A stretch of 64,000 bases of DNA, taken from contig NZ_CP155793.1 of the NCBI RefSeq assembly GCF_039729145.1, positions 2,852,001-2,916,000 on the forward strand. The letters are read 5' to 3'. Shown in pieces: positions 8,885-16,024 of this stretch; the first letter of the stretch is position 1, and each line of letters opens with the position of its first letter. Origin of the DNA: Microbacterium sp. SY138 (lineage in GTDB: Bacteria; Actinomycetota; Actinomycetes; Actinomycetales; Microbacteriaceae). Under the pieces are notes generated by a model. It was not told the DNA's origin and made no database searches. It saw only the letters and a program-made list of their open reading frames with translations. The translations under genes were made by a program, and so were the position numbers.

Positions 8885-10220
8885 GGATGCGCTCCCAGTC
8901 GGTGACGGCGGCGTCGTAGGCCTCGACCTCGATGCGCGCCTGGTTCAGGTAGTGGTCCACGACGTCGTCGCCGAACGCCGCGCGGGCGATGGATGATTCG
9001 CTGAACAGCTGCGCCGCCTCCCGGAGGGTAGTGGGCAGGTGCTCGACGCCGGATTCGTAGGCGTTGCCCGTGAAGCGCTCGGGCAACGGCAGCTCGTTCT
9101 CGATGCCGTGCAGGCCCCCGGCGATGATCGCCGAGATGCCGAGGTAGGGGTTCACGTCGCCGCCCGGCACCCGGTTCTCGACCCGCAGGCCGGAGCCGGA
9201 GCCGATCACGCGCAGCGCGCAGGTGCGGTTGTCGATGCCCCAGGCGACGCCGGTCGGGGCGAAGCTGCCCTTCGCGAACCGCTTGTACGAGTTGATGTTG
9301 GGCGCGTAGAGCAGCGTGAATTCGCGCAGGGTAGCGAGGATGCCGGCGATCCAGTGCTCCATGATCGGGCTGAACCCATGCTCGCCGTCCCCCGCCATGA
9401 CCGGGGTGCCGTCGTCGGCACGTAGGGAGAGATGGATGTGGCAGCTGTTGCCCTCGCGCTCGTTGAACTTGGCCATGAAGGTGAGTGCCTGTCCGTGCTG
9501 CTCCGCGATCTCCTTCGCGCCGTTCTTGTAGAGCGCATGCTGGTCGGCGGTCTCGCGCACCTCGGCGTAGCGGAACGCGATCTCCTGCTGCCCCAGGTTG
9601 CACTCCCCCTTCACGCCCTCGCAGTACAGTCCCGCGCCGTCCATGCTGTTGCGGATGTTGCGCAGCAGGGGTTCGAGGCGCGTGGAGGCGAGCAGGTTGT
9701 AGTCGACGTTGTAATCGGTCGACGGTGTGAGCCCCTCGTACTTGCGGGCCCAGGCTTCGCGATAGGTGTCGTCGAAGACGATGAACTCGAGCTCGGTGCC
9801 CGAGAACGCTGTCCAGCCCCGCTCGGCGAGACGGTCGCGCTGCCGATCGAGGATGGCTCTCGGTGAGGGCCCCACCGGTTCACCGTTCCCCCACACCAGA
9901 TCGGCGATCACGAGCGCGGTTCCATCGAGCCACGGGATGCGGCGGAGGGTCGCGACGTCGGGCCGCAGCACCATGTCGCCGTACCCGCGATCCCATCCCG
10001 ACATCGCGTAGCCGTCGACCGTGTTCATGTCGACATCGACCGACAGCAGGTAGTCGCAGGCTTCGGCGCCGTGATGCAGGATGTCCTCCTGGAACAGCCT
10101 CGCGGAGACCCGTTTGCCGACCAGCCGTCCCTGCGCATCGGCGAAGGCGACGATCACCGTGTCGATCTCGCCGGCGGCGATGCCGGCATCCAGCTGCTCG
10201 ATGCTCAGGTTTCCCGACAT
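8865..10220 (-). CDS. Glutamine synthetase-like gamma-glutamyl amine ligase (PuuA/GlnA3/GlnA4 type)
   Basis: Member of the glutamine synthetase family, 451 residues, ligating glutamate to an amine with ATP. The catalytic domain carries FSGTELEFIVF, the metal-binding NSCHIHLS segment, NSYKRF with the ATP-site residues, and RVPGGDVNPYL near the C-terminus. The order and spacing are as in GSI-like enzymes. The N-terminal beta-grasp domain is short and the adenylylation-type Tyr motif of housekeeping GlnA is not evident. Position in an operon with a gamma-glutamyl hydrolase and aldehyde dehydrogenase shows an amine-catabolic ligase, not nitrogen assimilation. Streptomyces homologues act on polyamines (GlnA3) or ethanolamine (GlnA4). 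The SDR and the ethanolamine-type permease here favour the latter. It is the first gene of its operon, with a GGAGCGAGAAG leader before the ATG. Confidence 0.9.
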   Translation of the reverse strand: MSGNLSIEQLDAGIAAGEIDTVIVAFADAQGRLVGKRVSARLFQEDILHHGAEACDYLLSVDVDMNTVDGYAMSGWDRGYGDMVLRPDVATLRRIPWLDGTALVIADLVWGNGEPVGPSPRAILDRQRDRLAERGWTAFSGTELEFIVFDDTYREAWARKYEGLTPSTDYNVDYNLLASTRLEPLLRNIRNSMDGAGLYCEGVKGECNLGQQEIAFRYAEVRETADQHALYKNGAKEIAEQHGQALTFMAKFNEREGNSCHIHLSLRADDGTPVMAGDGEHGFSPIMEHWIAGILATLREFTLLYAPNINSYKRFAKGSFAPTGVAWGIDNRTCALRVIGSGSGLRVENRVPGGDVNPYLGISAIIAGGLHGIENELPLPERFTGNAYESGVEHLPTTLREAAQLFSESSIARAAFGDDVVDHYLNQARIEVEAYDAAVTDWERIRGFERL

Positions 10221-10289
10221 CTTCTCGCTCCCGTCGTCGTGGTGAAGCGATCGGCCGACCGGCTTCGCCCTCAGAGTAGATCACCTCGG

Positions 10290-10305
10290 CGTCTAAAGGT
10301 AGACG
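10290..10305. promoter_or_regulatory. Palindrome in the divergent promoter region of the ligase operon and permease
   Basis: Arms CGTCTA and TAGACG surround AAGG, within the 156-base gap between the ligase start (10220) and the permease start (10377). The position between two divergent genes of one pathway suggests a shared regulator site. It differs in sequence from the repeat at 5138-5166, so a second regulator or chance cannot be excluded. Confidence 0.35.
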
Positions 10306-10376
10306 AAACCACCATTGACTGCCACAATCATCCGCAAGGTGCACCCGGCGCCTGTGTGCATGCGAACGGAGAGCGG

Positions 10377-11927
10377 ATGTCTGAGCAGAGCAGTGAGTCC
10401 CGCAAGGTCGCTGGGGCGACCTATACACGTGCCGGAAGCGAGTACTTCGAGAAACGGACGCTGAAGAGATCCGCCGGCGTCTGGGGACTGTGGGGGCTCG
10501 CGGTCGCAGCCGTCATCTCCGGCGACTTCTCCGGATGGAACTTCGGTATCGACTTCGCGGGCTTCGGCGGGATGCTGATCGCCTTCGTGATCCTCGTCCT
10601 CATGTACTACGGCATGATCTTCGCGATCGGCGAGATGGCCGCGATGATGCCGCACACCGGCGGCGCCTACTCGTTCGCCCGTTCCGCGATGGGCCCGTGG
10701 GGCGGCCTGGTGACCGGCGCCGCCGAGACCATCGAGTACGTGGCGACCACGGCGGTGATCGTCTACTTCTCGGCGTCGTATGCGAACGGCATTACGAGCG
10801 AGCTGCTGGGGCTGGAACTGCCGGGGTGGCTCTGGTACCTGATCCTCTACGTCGTCTTCATCGCGCTGAACTCCGCGGGCGCGGCGATCTCCTTCCGCTT
10901 CGCGATCGTCGTGTCGATCATCTCGATCGGCATCATCCTGGTCTTCTCCCTGATGGCCATCTTCTCCGGCGCCTTCAGCTGGGACGCTCTCTGGAACATC
11001 GCGCCCGACCCGGGCCAGACCGAGTTCCTGCCACACGGAGTGCTGCCGATCCTGTTCGCTCTCCCGTTCGCGATGTGGTTCTTCCTCGGCATCGAAGAAC
11101 TGCCCCTGGCCGCGGAGGAATCGCACAATCCCACCCGCGACATCCCCAAGGCCGGATTCTGGGCTCGCGGTACCCTCATCGTCACGGGTCTGCTCGTGCT
11201 GTTCCTGAACACGGGCGTGATCGGGGCCGAGGCCACGGGCACCGCCGGCGAGCCCCTGCTCGACGGCTTCCGCGCGATCGTCGGCGACCAGCTCGCCGCG
11301 GTGCTCGCCCTCTTCGCCCTGATCGGACTGCTCGCGTCCCTGCAGGGCATCATGTTCGCCTACGGCCGCAACATGTACTCACTGTCCCGTGCGGGCTACT
11401 ACCCGCGGTTCCTGTCCCTCACCGGCAAGCGACAGACCCCCTGGGTGGCTCTCGTCGTGGGTGCGGCGATCGGCTTCGTCGCCCTCATCGTGCTCGATGT
11501 GCTCGCGGCCGTCGACGCCGAGGGCGCGGGTTCGGTCGCCGGCGCGATCGTGCTGAACATCGCGGTCTGGGGTGCCGTGCTCGCCTACGGCCTGCAGCTG
11601 GTGTCGTTCATGATCCTGCGGAAGAAGTATCCGAACGTCGACCGCCCGTACCGCAGCCCGTGGGGCATCCCCGGTGCGGCCGTCGCGCTGGTGATCGCCG
11701 CACTCATCTTCGTCGGATTCCTGCTGAACCCGACGTTCGGCCCGGCGATCATCGCCATCGCGATCGTGTACGTCGTGATCCTGCTCGGGTTCGGACTCTT
11801 CTTCCGCCACCGTCTGGTGCTCTCCCCGGAGGAGGAGTACGCGATCTCGGGCGGCTCGCACGGCGATCCGCAGACCGAGGGCTATGACGCCATGGAGGGT
11901 GAGGTGTTCGACGACAGCGGCCGGTGA
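10377..11927 (+). CDS. APC-family amino acid/amine permease, ethanolamine-permease-like
   Basis: Membrane transporter of the amino acid-polyamine-organocation superfamily, 516 residues with about twelve membrane helices. The N-terminal region (GVWGLWGLAVAAVISGDFSG, then WNFGIDFAGFGG) and PHTGGAYSFARSAMGPWGG resemble the ethanolamine permease subgroup more than the general amino acid permeases. The ATG at 10377 follows GGAGAGCG. It is divergent from the gamma-glutamyl ligase operon across a short intergenic region, so it probably brings in the amine that is gamma-glutamylated. The soluble C-terminal tail is acidic. The substrate remains an inference from subgroup and context. Confidence 0.88.
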   Translation: MSEQSSESRKVAGATYTRAGSEYFEKRTLKRSAGVWGLWGLAVAAVISGDFSGWNFGIDFAGFGGMLIAFVILVLMYYGMIFAIGEMAAMMPHTGGAYSFARSAMGPWGGLVTGAAETIEYVATTAVIVYFSASYANGITSELLGLELPGWLWYLILYVVFIALNSAGAAISFRFAIVVSIISIGIILVFSLMAIFSGAFSWDALWNIAPDPGQTEFLPHGVLPILFALPFAMWFFLGIEELPLAAEESHNPTRDIPKAGFWARGTLIVTGLLVLFLNTGVIGAEATGTAGEPLLDGFRAIVGDQLAAVLALFALIGLLASLQGIMFAYGRNMYSLSRAGYYPRFLSLTGKRQTPWVALVVGAAIGFVALIVLDVLAAVDAEGAGSVAGAIVLNIAVWGAVLAYGLQLVSFMILRKKYPNVDRPYRSPWGIPGAAVALVIAALIFVGFLLNPTFGPAIIAIAIVYVVILLGFGLFFRHRLVLSPEEEYAISGGSHGDPQTEGYDAMEGEVFDDSGR

Positions 11928-11934
11928 GTCCGCC

Positions 11935-11968
11935 CACAGCGCCTCGACGAGTCGGTCGGGGCGCTGTG
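11935..11968. terminator. Hairpin between the convergent permease and CsoR-type genes
   Basis: Arms CACAGCGCC and GGCGCTGTG, with a 16-base loop, lie just after the permease stop and before the stop of the convergent repressor gene. No long T-run follows, as is common in actinobacterial terminators. Confidence 0.5.
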
Positions 11969-11990
11969 TCGTGCCCGACCCCGGAGCGCT

Positions 11991-12263
11991 CTACTTGCGG
12001 TCGAAGTCGAAGGCCTTGAGCAGCTCGACGACGGCCTTGTCGCGCTCCTCGCCGCCCTCGTCGAACATGTGCGTCACGTGCGTACGCAGGTGGTTCTCCA
12101 GCAGCAGCCGGTTCAGCGACTCCAACGAGCGCTGGATCGCACGGGACTGCGTGATGATGTCCATGCAGTAGTCCTCGTTCTCGATCATCCGCGCGACGCC
12201 GCGCATCTGCCCCTCGAGGATGCTGGTGCGGTGCAGCGCACGCTTCTTGATGTCTTCGATCAC
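11991..12263 (-). CDS. Metal-sensing CsoR/RcnR/FrmR-family transcriptional repressor
   Basis: Small all-helical repressor, 90 residues, of the DUF156 (CsoR/RcnR/FrmR) family. These are tetramers that release DNA when metal or formaldehyde binds. The family core is visible as GQMRGVARMIE and ITQSRAIQRSL. The metal-site positions read Cys33, His58 and His62. CsoR copper sensors have Cys-His-Cys at these places, while RcnR nickel/cobalt sensors have His at the third. The start GTG at 12261-12263 follows an AAGGG-like site. No metal exporter lies beside it, so the target is unclear. The convergent neighbour is the APC permease. Confidence 0.88.
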   Translation of the reverse strand: MIEDIKKRALHRTSILEGQMRGVARMIENEDYCMDIITQSRAIQRSLESLNRLLLENHLRTHVTHMFDEGGEERDKAVVELLKAFDFDRK

Positions 12264-12368
12264 CCCTTGAGGGTACTCGTCTCTCCGGGTGCGCGGCTGT
12301 CTGCGCACCGAGACACCGCACCGTCGCCGGTCGGGACCGTCGGGGCAGCACCGTGAAAGGATGACGTC

Positions 12369-13646
12369 ATGCCGCGAACACCGATGACGCAGCTCTCGCC
12401 CGCCGACCAGGAACGCCTCCGCGCGCTCCGACGCATGAAGGCCGTCGCCCTCGGGGCTCTGGTGTTCATGGCCGTCGTGTTCGTGTTCGCCTTCGCGTTC
12501 CAACAGCGGTTCGACGGGCTCGCCTATGTGCGCGCTGCGGCCGAGGGCGGCATGGTGGGTGCCCTCGCAGACTGGTTCGCGGTGACGGCGCTCTTCCGCC
12601 GTCCGCTCGGGCTGCCCATCCCGCACACCGCGATCATCCCGAACCGCAAGGACGAGATCGGCCGCTCCCTCGGGGAGTTCGTGGAGACGAACTTCCTCGC
12701 AGCCGACGTGGTGCGCACCAAGCTGTCGAGCACGCGGATCGCGCTCCGCGCCGGTGAATGGCTGCGCGAGGCCCCGCACGCCGAGCGGGTGGGCACCGAG
12801 GGGGCGACGATCGCCACGGCCGTGCTCAATGCGCTGAGCGACGACGACGTACGCGACCTGATCACCGACCTCGCCCGCGAGCACCTGGTCGATCCCGAAT
12901 GGGGTCCGCCCGCCGGAGCGTGGCTGGAGAAGATCGTCGAGGCGGATGCCCATCATGGCGCTGTCGACCTCGCCGCCGACAGCATCGCGCGCTGGCTCGA
13001 CGCGAATGCCGAGTCGTTCAGCGGCCTCGTCTCCCGACGCCTCCCCGGGTGGGTGCCGAAGCTCGCGCACCGGTTCATCGACGACACCGTCTATCACGAG
13101 GCCGTCAAGTTCGTGCACGCCGTGCAGGCCGACCCGCGCCATCCGGCTCGTCTCGCCGTCGACGGCTACCTGGCGCGTCTGGCGGACAGCCTGCAGAACG
13201 ATCCGGCCACGCGCGCGAAGCTCGAGAACGCCAAGGCCTCGCTGTTCGACAGCCCCCGTGTCGGCGCCCTGGCCGCCGAGGCCTGGAACACCGCGAAGAA
13301 CGGCCTGCTCACGGCCCTCGCCGATCCGCAGAGCGGTCTGCGCCGCCGCGCCGTGCAGGCACTGCAGGAGGTCGGCGAGCGCCTCACGACCGATACCGCG
13401 CTGCAGAATCGGGTCGACACGTGGGTATCCGACGCCGCGGTCTTCCTCGTCGACCGCTACCGGCACGACATCGCCTCGATCATCACCGACACCGTCGAGC
13501 GCTGGGATCCGGCCGAGACCACCGAGAAGATCGAGCTCATGGTCGGCCGCGACCTGCAGTACATCCGCCTGAACGGCACGTTCGTCGGCGCCCTGGCCGG
13601 TCTCGCCATCTTCTCCATCGCCCACGCCCTGATCCCCGGAGTCTGA
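12369..13646 (+). CDS. DUF445 domain-containing membrane-anchored protein (YjiN-like)
   Basis: Protein of 425 residues in the DUF445 family, whose function is unknown. There is one N-terminal membrane helix (residues 25-45, LGALVFMAVVFVFAFAF) and a C-terminal hydrophobic helix (FVGALAGLAIFSIAHAL). Between them is a long helical soluble part. The phrase GALADWFAVTALFRRP, around residues 58-75, is the family hallmark. Three bases separate it from the downstream arginase-family gene, so the two are probably co-transcribed. I have no basis for a specific role beyond envelope association. Confidence 0.88.
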   Translation: MPRTPMTQLSPADQERLRALRRMKAVALGALVFMAVVFVFAFAFQQRFDGLAYVRAAAEGGMVGALADWFAVTALFRRPLGLPIPHTAIIPNRKDEIGRSLGEFVETNFLAADVVRTKLSSTRIALRAGEWLREAPHAERVGTEGATIATAVLNALSDDDVRDLITDLAREHLVDPEWGPPAGAWLEKIVEADAHHGAVDLAADSIARWLDANAESFSGLVSRRLPGWVPKLAHRFIDDTVYHEAVKFVHAVQADPRHPARLAVDGYLARLADSLQNDPATRAKLENAKASLFDSPRVGALAAEAWNTAKNGLLTALADPQSGLRRRAVQALQEVGERLTTDTALQNRVDTWVSDAAVFLVDRYRHDIASIITDTVERWDPAETTEKIELMVGRDLQYIRLNGTFVGALAGLAIFSIAHALIPGV

Positions 13647-13648
13647 CC

Positions 13649-14581
13649 ATGTCCCCCTCCTCCCGACAGCTGAGTCACGACCCGCTCTGGCCGCGCGCCG
13701 GATCCTGGGCCGCCTTCGACACCGCCGCCGACGCCGTGCTGCTCGGCGTACCCACCTGGCGCACCTCGCTCTCACCGACCGGAGCCCACGCGACTCCGGC
13801 CGCCATCCGCGACGCCCTCCCCCGCTACGGGACGACTGTGATGGGGCCTCCCATGGTCGAGCTCGATGACGTGCTGCGCATCGCCGACGCCGGTGACGTC
13901 GCCGACCCGGACGGTTCCGCCGGCGAAGCGAGGGTCATCTCCCGCGTGCGCGATCTCGCCGCGGCCACGAGACTCGTGATCGCACTCGGCGGCGACAACT
14001 CGCTCACATATCCCGTGGCACTCGGCGCCGAGGCGACGGGACTGATCACCTTCGACGCGCACTTCGACCTGCGCGACGGCGTCTCCAACGGCACGCCCGT
14101 GCGGCGTCTGGTGGAGGACGTCCCCGGCTCATCCTCGCTGCACACGTCTCGGATCGACCCGACGAGGATCGTGCAGATCGGGATCGCCGACTTCGCGAAC
14201 TCGGCCGCCTACGCCCGGCGCGCCGCCGACTGGGGCATCCGCGTCATCACACTCGACGAACTGCGCCGCCGCGGCATCGACGACGTGGTCGCGGAGGCGG
14301 TGGAGGTCGCCGGCGCCGGAGCCGATCCGCGCGTCCATCTCGACATCGATGTGGACGTGTGCGACCGCTCCGTCGCGCCCGGGTGCCCCGCGAGCGTTCC
14401 CGGCGGCCTGCAGGCATGGGAGCTTCGGGCCCTCACACGTGCCGTGGCTGCGGACGCCCGCGTCGTGAGTGCCGACCTCGCGGAGGTCGATGCGACCGCC
14501 GACGCCGACGATGCCCGCACCGTGCGGCTCGCGGCGCTGTGCGTGCTGGAACTGCTCACCGGGCTCGCCGCTCGCGGCTGA
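13649..14581 (+). CDS. Arginase/agmatinase/formimidoylglutamase family ureohydrolase
   Basis: Binuclear-manganese ureohydrolase fold, 310 residues. The three metal motifs are LGGDNS (about residue 115), FDAHFDLRDG (about 135) and DIDVDVCD (about 230). In arginase and agmatinase the first motif is GGDHS, so a metal-ligand His is Asn here. The Asn form together with DLRDG and SNGTPVRRL recalls actinobacterial formimidoylglutamases (HutG), so histidine catabolism is possible, although no other hut gene is nearby. The ATG at 13649 lies directly after the DUF445 stop. Guanidino or formimino substrates fit the family; the precise one is open. Confidence 0.83.
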   Translation: MSPSSRQLSHDPLWPRAGSWAAFDTAADAVLLGVPTWRTSLSPTGAHATPAAIRDALPRYGTTVMGPPMVELDDVLRIADAGDVADPDGSAGEARVISRVRDLAAATRLVIALGGDNSLTYPVALGAEATGLITFDAHFDLRDGVSNGTPVRRLVEDVPGSSSLHTSRIDPTRIVQIGIADFANSAAYARRAADWGIRVITLDELRRRGIDDVVAEAVEVAGAGADPRVHLDIDVDVCDRSVAPGCPASVPGGLQAWELRALTRAVAADARVVSADLAEVDATADADDARTVRLAALCVLELLTGLAARG

Positions 14582-14588
14582 GACCACC

Positions 14589-14621
14589 GTGCGCCCACCC
14601 CCGTGTCGGAGGCGGGCGCAC
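14589..14621. terminator. Hairpin between convergent arginase-family and hupE genes
   Basis: GTGCGCCCACC and GGCGGGCGCAC can pair with one mismatch across an 11-base loop. It lies in the 45-base gap between two convergent genes, so it probably serves as a bidirectional terminator. Confidence 0.5.
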
Positions 14622-14626
14622 GCGGA

Positions 14627-16024
14627 TCAGACTCCGGCGATCAGCCTCTCGGCGAACCAGAACAGCCCGATCGCGGCGACCACAGCCGCGATCCAGAAGC
14701 CCGCCGACGGCAGCCGACGGCGCAGCAGCACAAACAGCGGGAACACCACCGCGATCACCAGGAGCTGCGCCAGCTCGATACCCACGTTGAAGACGAGGAG
14801 CGCCCCGAGCAGATCCCACGAGAACGGTTCGTCGATTCCCAACGCTCCGGCGAAGCCCACGCCGTGCATCAGCCCGAAGGCGAAGACCACGCCGATGCGC
14901 AGCAGATCCCCTCGGGTGAAGCCGTCGACCGCCGGTGCGGATGCCGGCGCCGCGAGGATCTGCTCCCGCACGGCGACAGCGCTCCCGCCGCCTCCGACGA
15001 GCGGCTGCTCGTCGAGAGGACCCTGGGCCTTCCCGGACAAGGGCCGAAGCGTCCCGCCCACCCCTATCGCATCCGCCTGTCCGGCACGCCGGAACCGCCG
15101 CATCTCCCAGAGCGCGACGACGGCGATCGACAGGGCGATGGCCGGCTCGACGATCCAGGCGGGGATGCTCACCACCCCGAGGGCGGCGAGGATGAAGGTC
15201 GCCGAGTGCGCGACCGTGAACGCCGTCGCCGCCAGCACGATATCCCGGAGCCGTCGAGATCCGATGATCAGCGCCAGCAGGAACAGCAGGTGGTCGGGGC
15301 CGAGCAGCAGATGCTCCGCCCCCAGCACGAGGAACTCACCCATCCGAGAGCCCCAGTCGGTCGTGGTGACCATCGAGGGGTTCGTGTCGGTGTCGAGGCT
15401 GGCCACACCCGCCCCCGAACGCACGTCGTAGTCGACGATCGTCGTCGTCATGCCCCCGGGAGCCGTTCCGGGAAACAGCTCGGTCGTGATCCGATACGGC
15501 ACGGGCATCGCCTCTACCTGCGCCGTGCAGTCGGCTTCGATCACCAGGCGCGCATGCGGTACGCCGTCCCGGATGACGATCTCGTAGGGCGCCACCACGG
15601 CGTTGGGGCACGCCTGCGACGGTTCCTCGTCCTGCGCCACGCTCACCGAGAACCGAGGCAGCACGTATCCCTCGACGGAGTCGGCATGATCGTCGAGCAC
15701 CGCGGGCGTGAGCTTCTCCGGATCCCGGCCGCTCGCCTGCACGTCGGCGTAGGCCTCCTGCTCCAAGGCCGTGTCGCCCATCGCCCGCGCTCCGTCGGTC
15801 GCGAGCAGGACGTACTCGATGTCGAGCACGGTGCGCACGACGCCGCGCTCGGGTTCGGACACATCGGCGAAGACCGTCGCCGCATAGCTGTGCGCCGCGG
15901 CCGGGGCCGCCGTCAGCATCACGCTGACGGCGACCCCGGTGAGGGCGACGACTCCGGCGACCAGGGTGCGGATCGCCAGTCGGGGGCGCTGACGCGCACC
16001 CGGATGCCGACGCCGGTTCCTCAT
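14627..16024 (-). CDS. HupE/UreJ-family membrane protein
   Basis: Protein of 465 residues. It has a signal peptide (to about residue 45, ending APAAAHS), an extracytoplasmic domain of about 190 residues, and then a C-terminal block of some seven membrane helices. The family motif GPDHLLFLLALI opens the membrane block, and FGLMHGVGFAGALG carries the second conserved His. HupE and UreJ relatives are linked to nickel/cobalt uptake. A membrane-spanning permease-like role with metal-binding His residues is plausible but unproven here. A low-complexity cytoplasmic linker (near residues 320-350) separates two groups of helices. Its ATG overlaps the stop of the surface metallophosphatase gene (ATGA), so the two are made together. 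Confidence 0.85.
   Translation of the reverse strand: MRNRRRHPGARQRPRLAIRTLVAGVVALTGVAVSVMLTAAPAAAHSYAATVFADVSEPERGVVRTVLDIEYVLLATDGARAMGDTALEQEAYADVQASGRDPEKLTPAVLDDHADSVEGYVLPRFSVSVAQDEEPSQACPNAVVAPYEIVIRDGVPHARLVIEADCTAQVEAMPVPYRITTELFPGTAPGGMTTTIVDYDVRSGAGVASLDTDTNPSMVTTTDWGSRMGEFLVLGAEHLLLGPDHLLFLLALIIGSRRLRDIVLAATAFTVAHSATFILAALGVVSIPAWIVEPAIALSIAVVALWEMRRFRRAGQADAIGVGGTLRPLSGKAQGPLDEQPLVGGGGSAVAVREQILAAPASAPAVDGFTRGDLLRIGVVFAFGLMHGVGFAGALGIDEPFSWDLLGALLVFNVGIELAQLLVIAVVFPLFVLLRRRLPSAGFWIAAVVAAIGLFWFAERLIAGV

Noticed and set aside
8865..10220. Housekeeping glutamine synthetase
   Set aside because: Operon context with gamma-glutamyl hydrolase and aldehyde dehydrogenase, and lack of the adenylylation-type region, point to an amine ligase.
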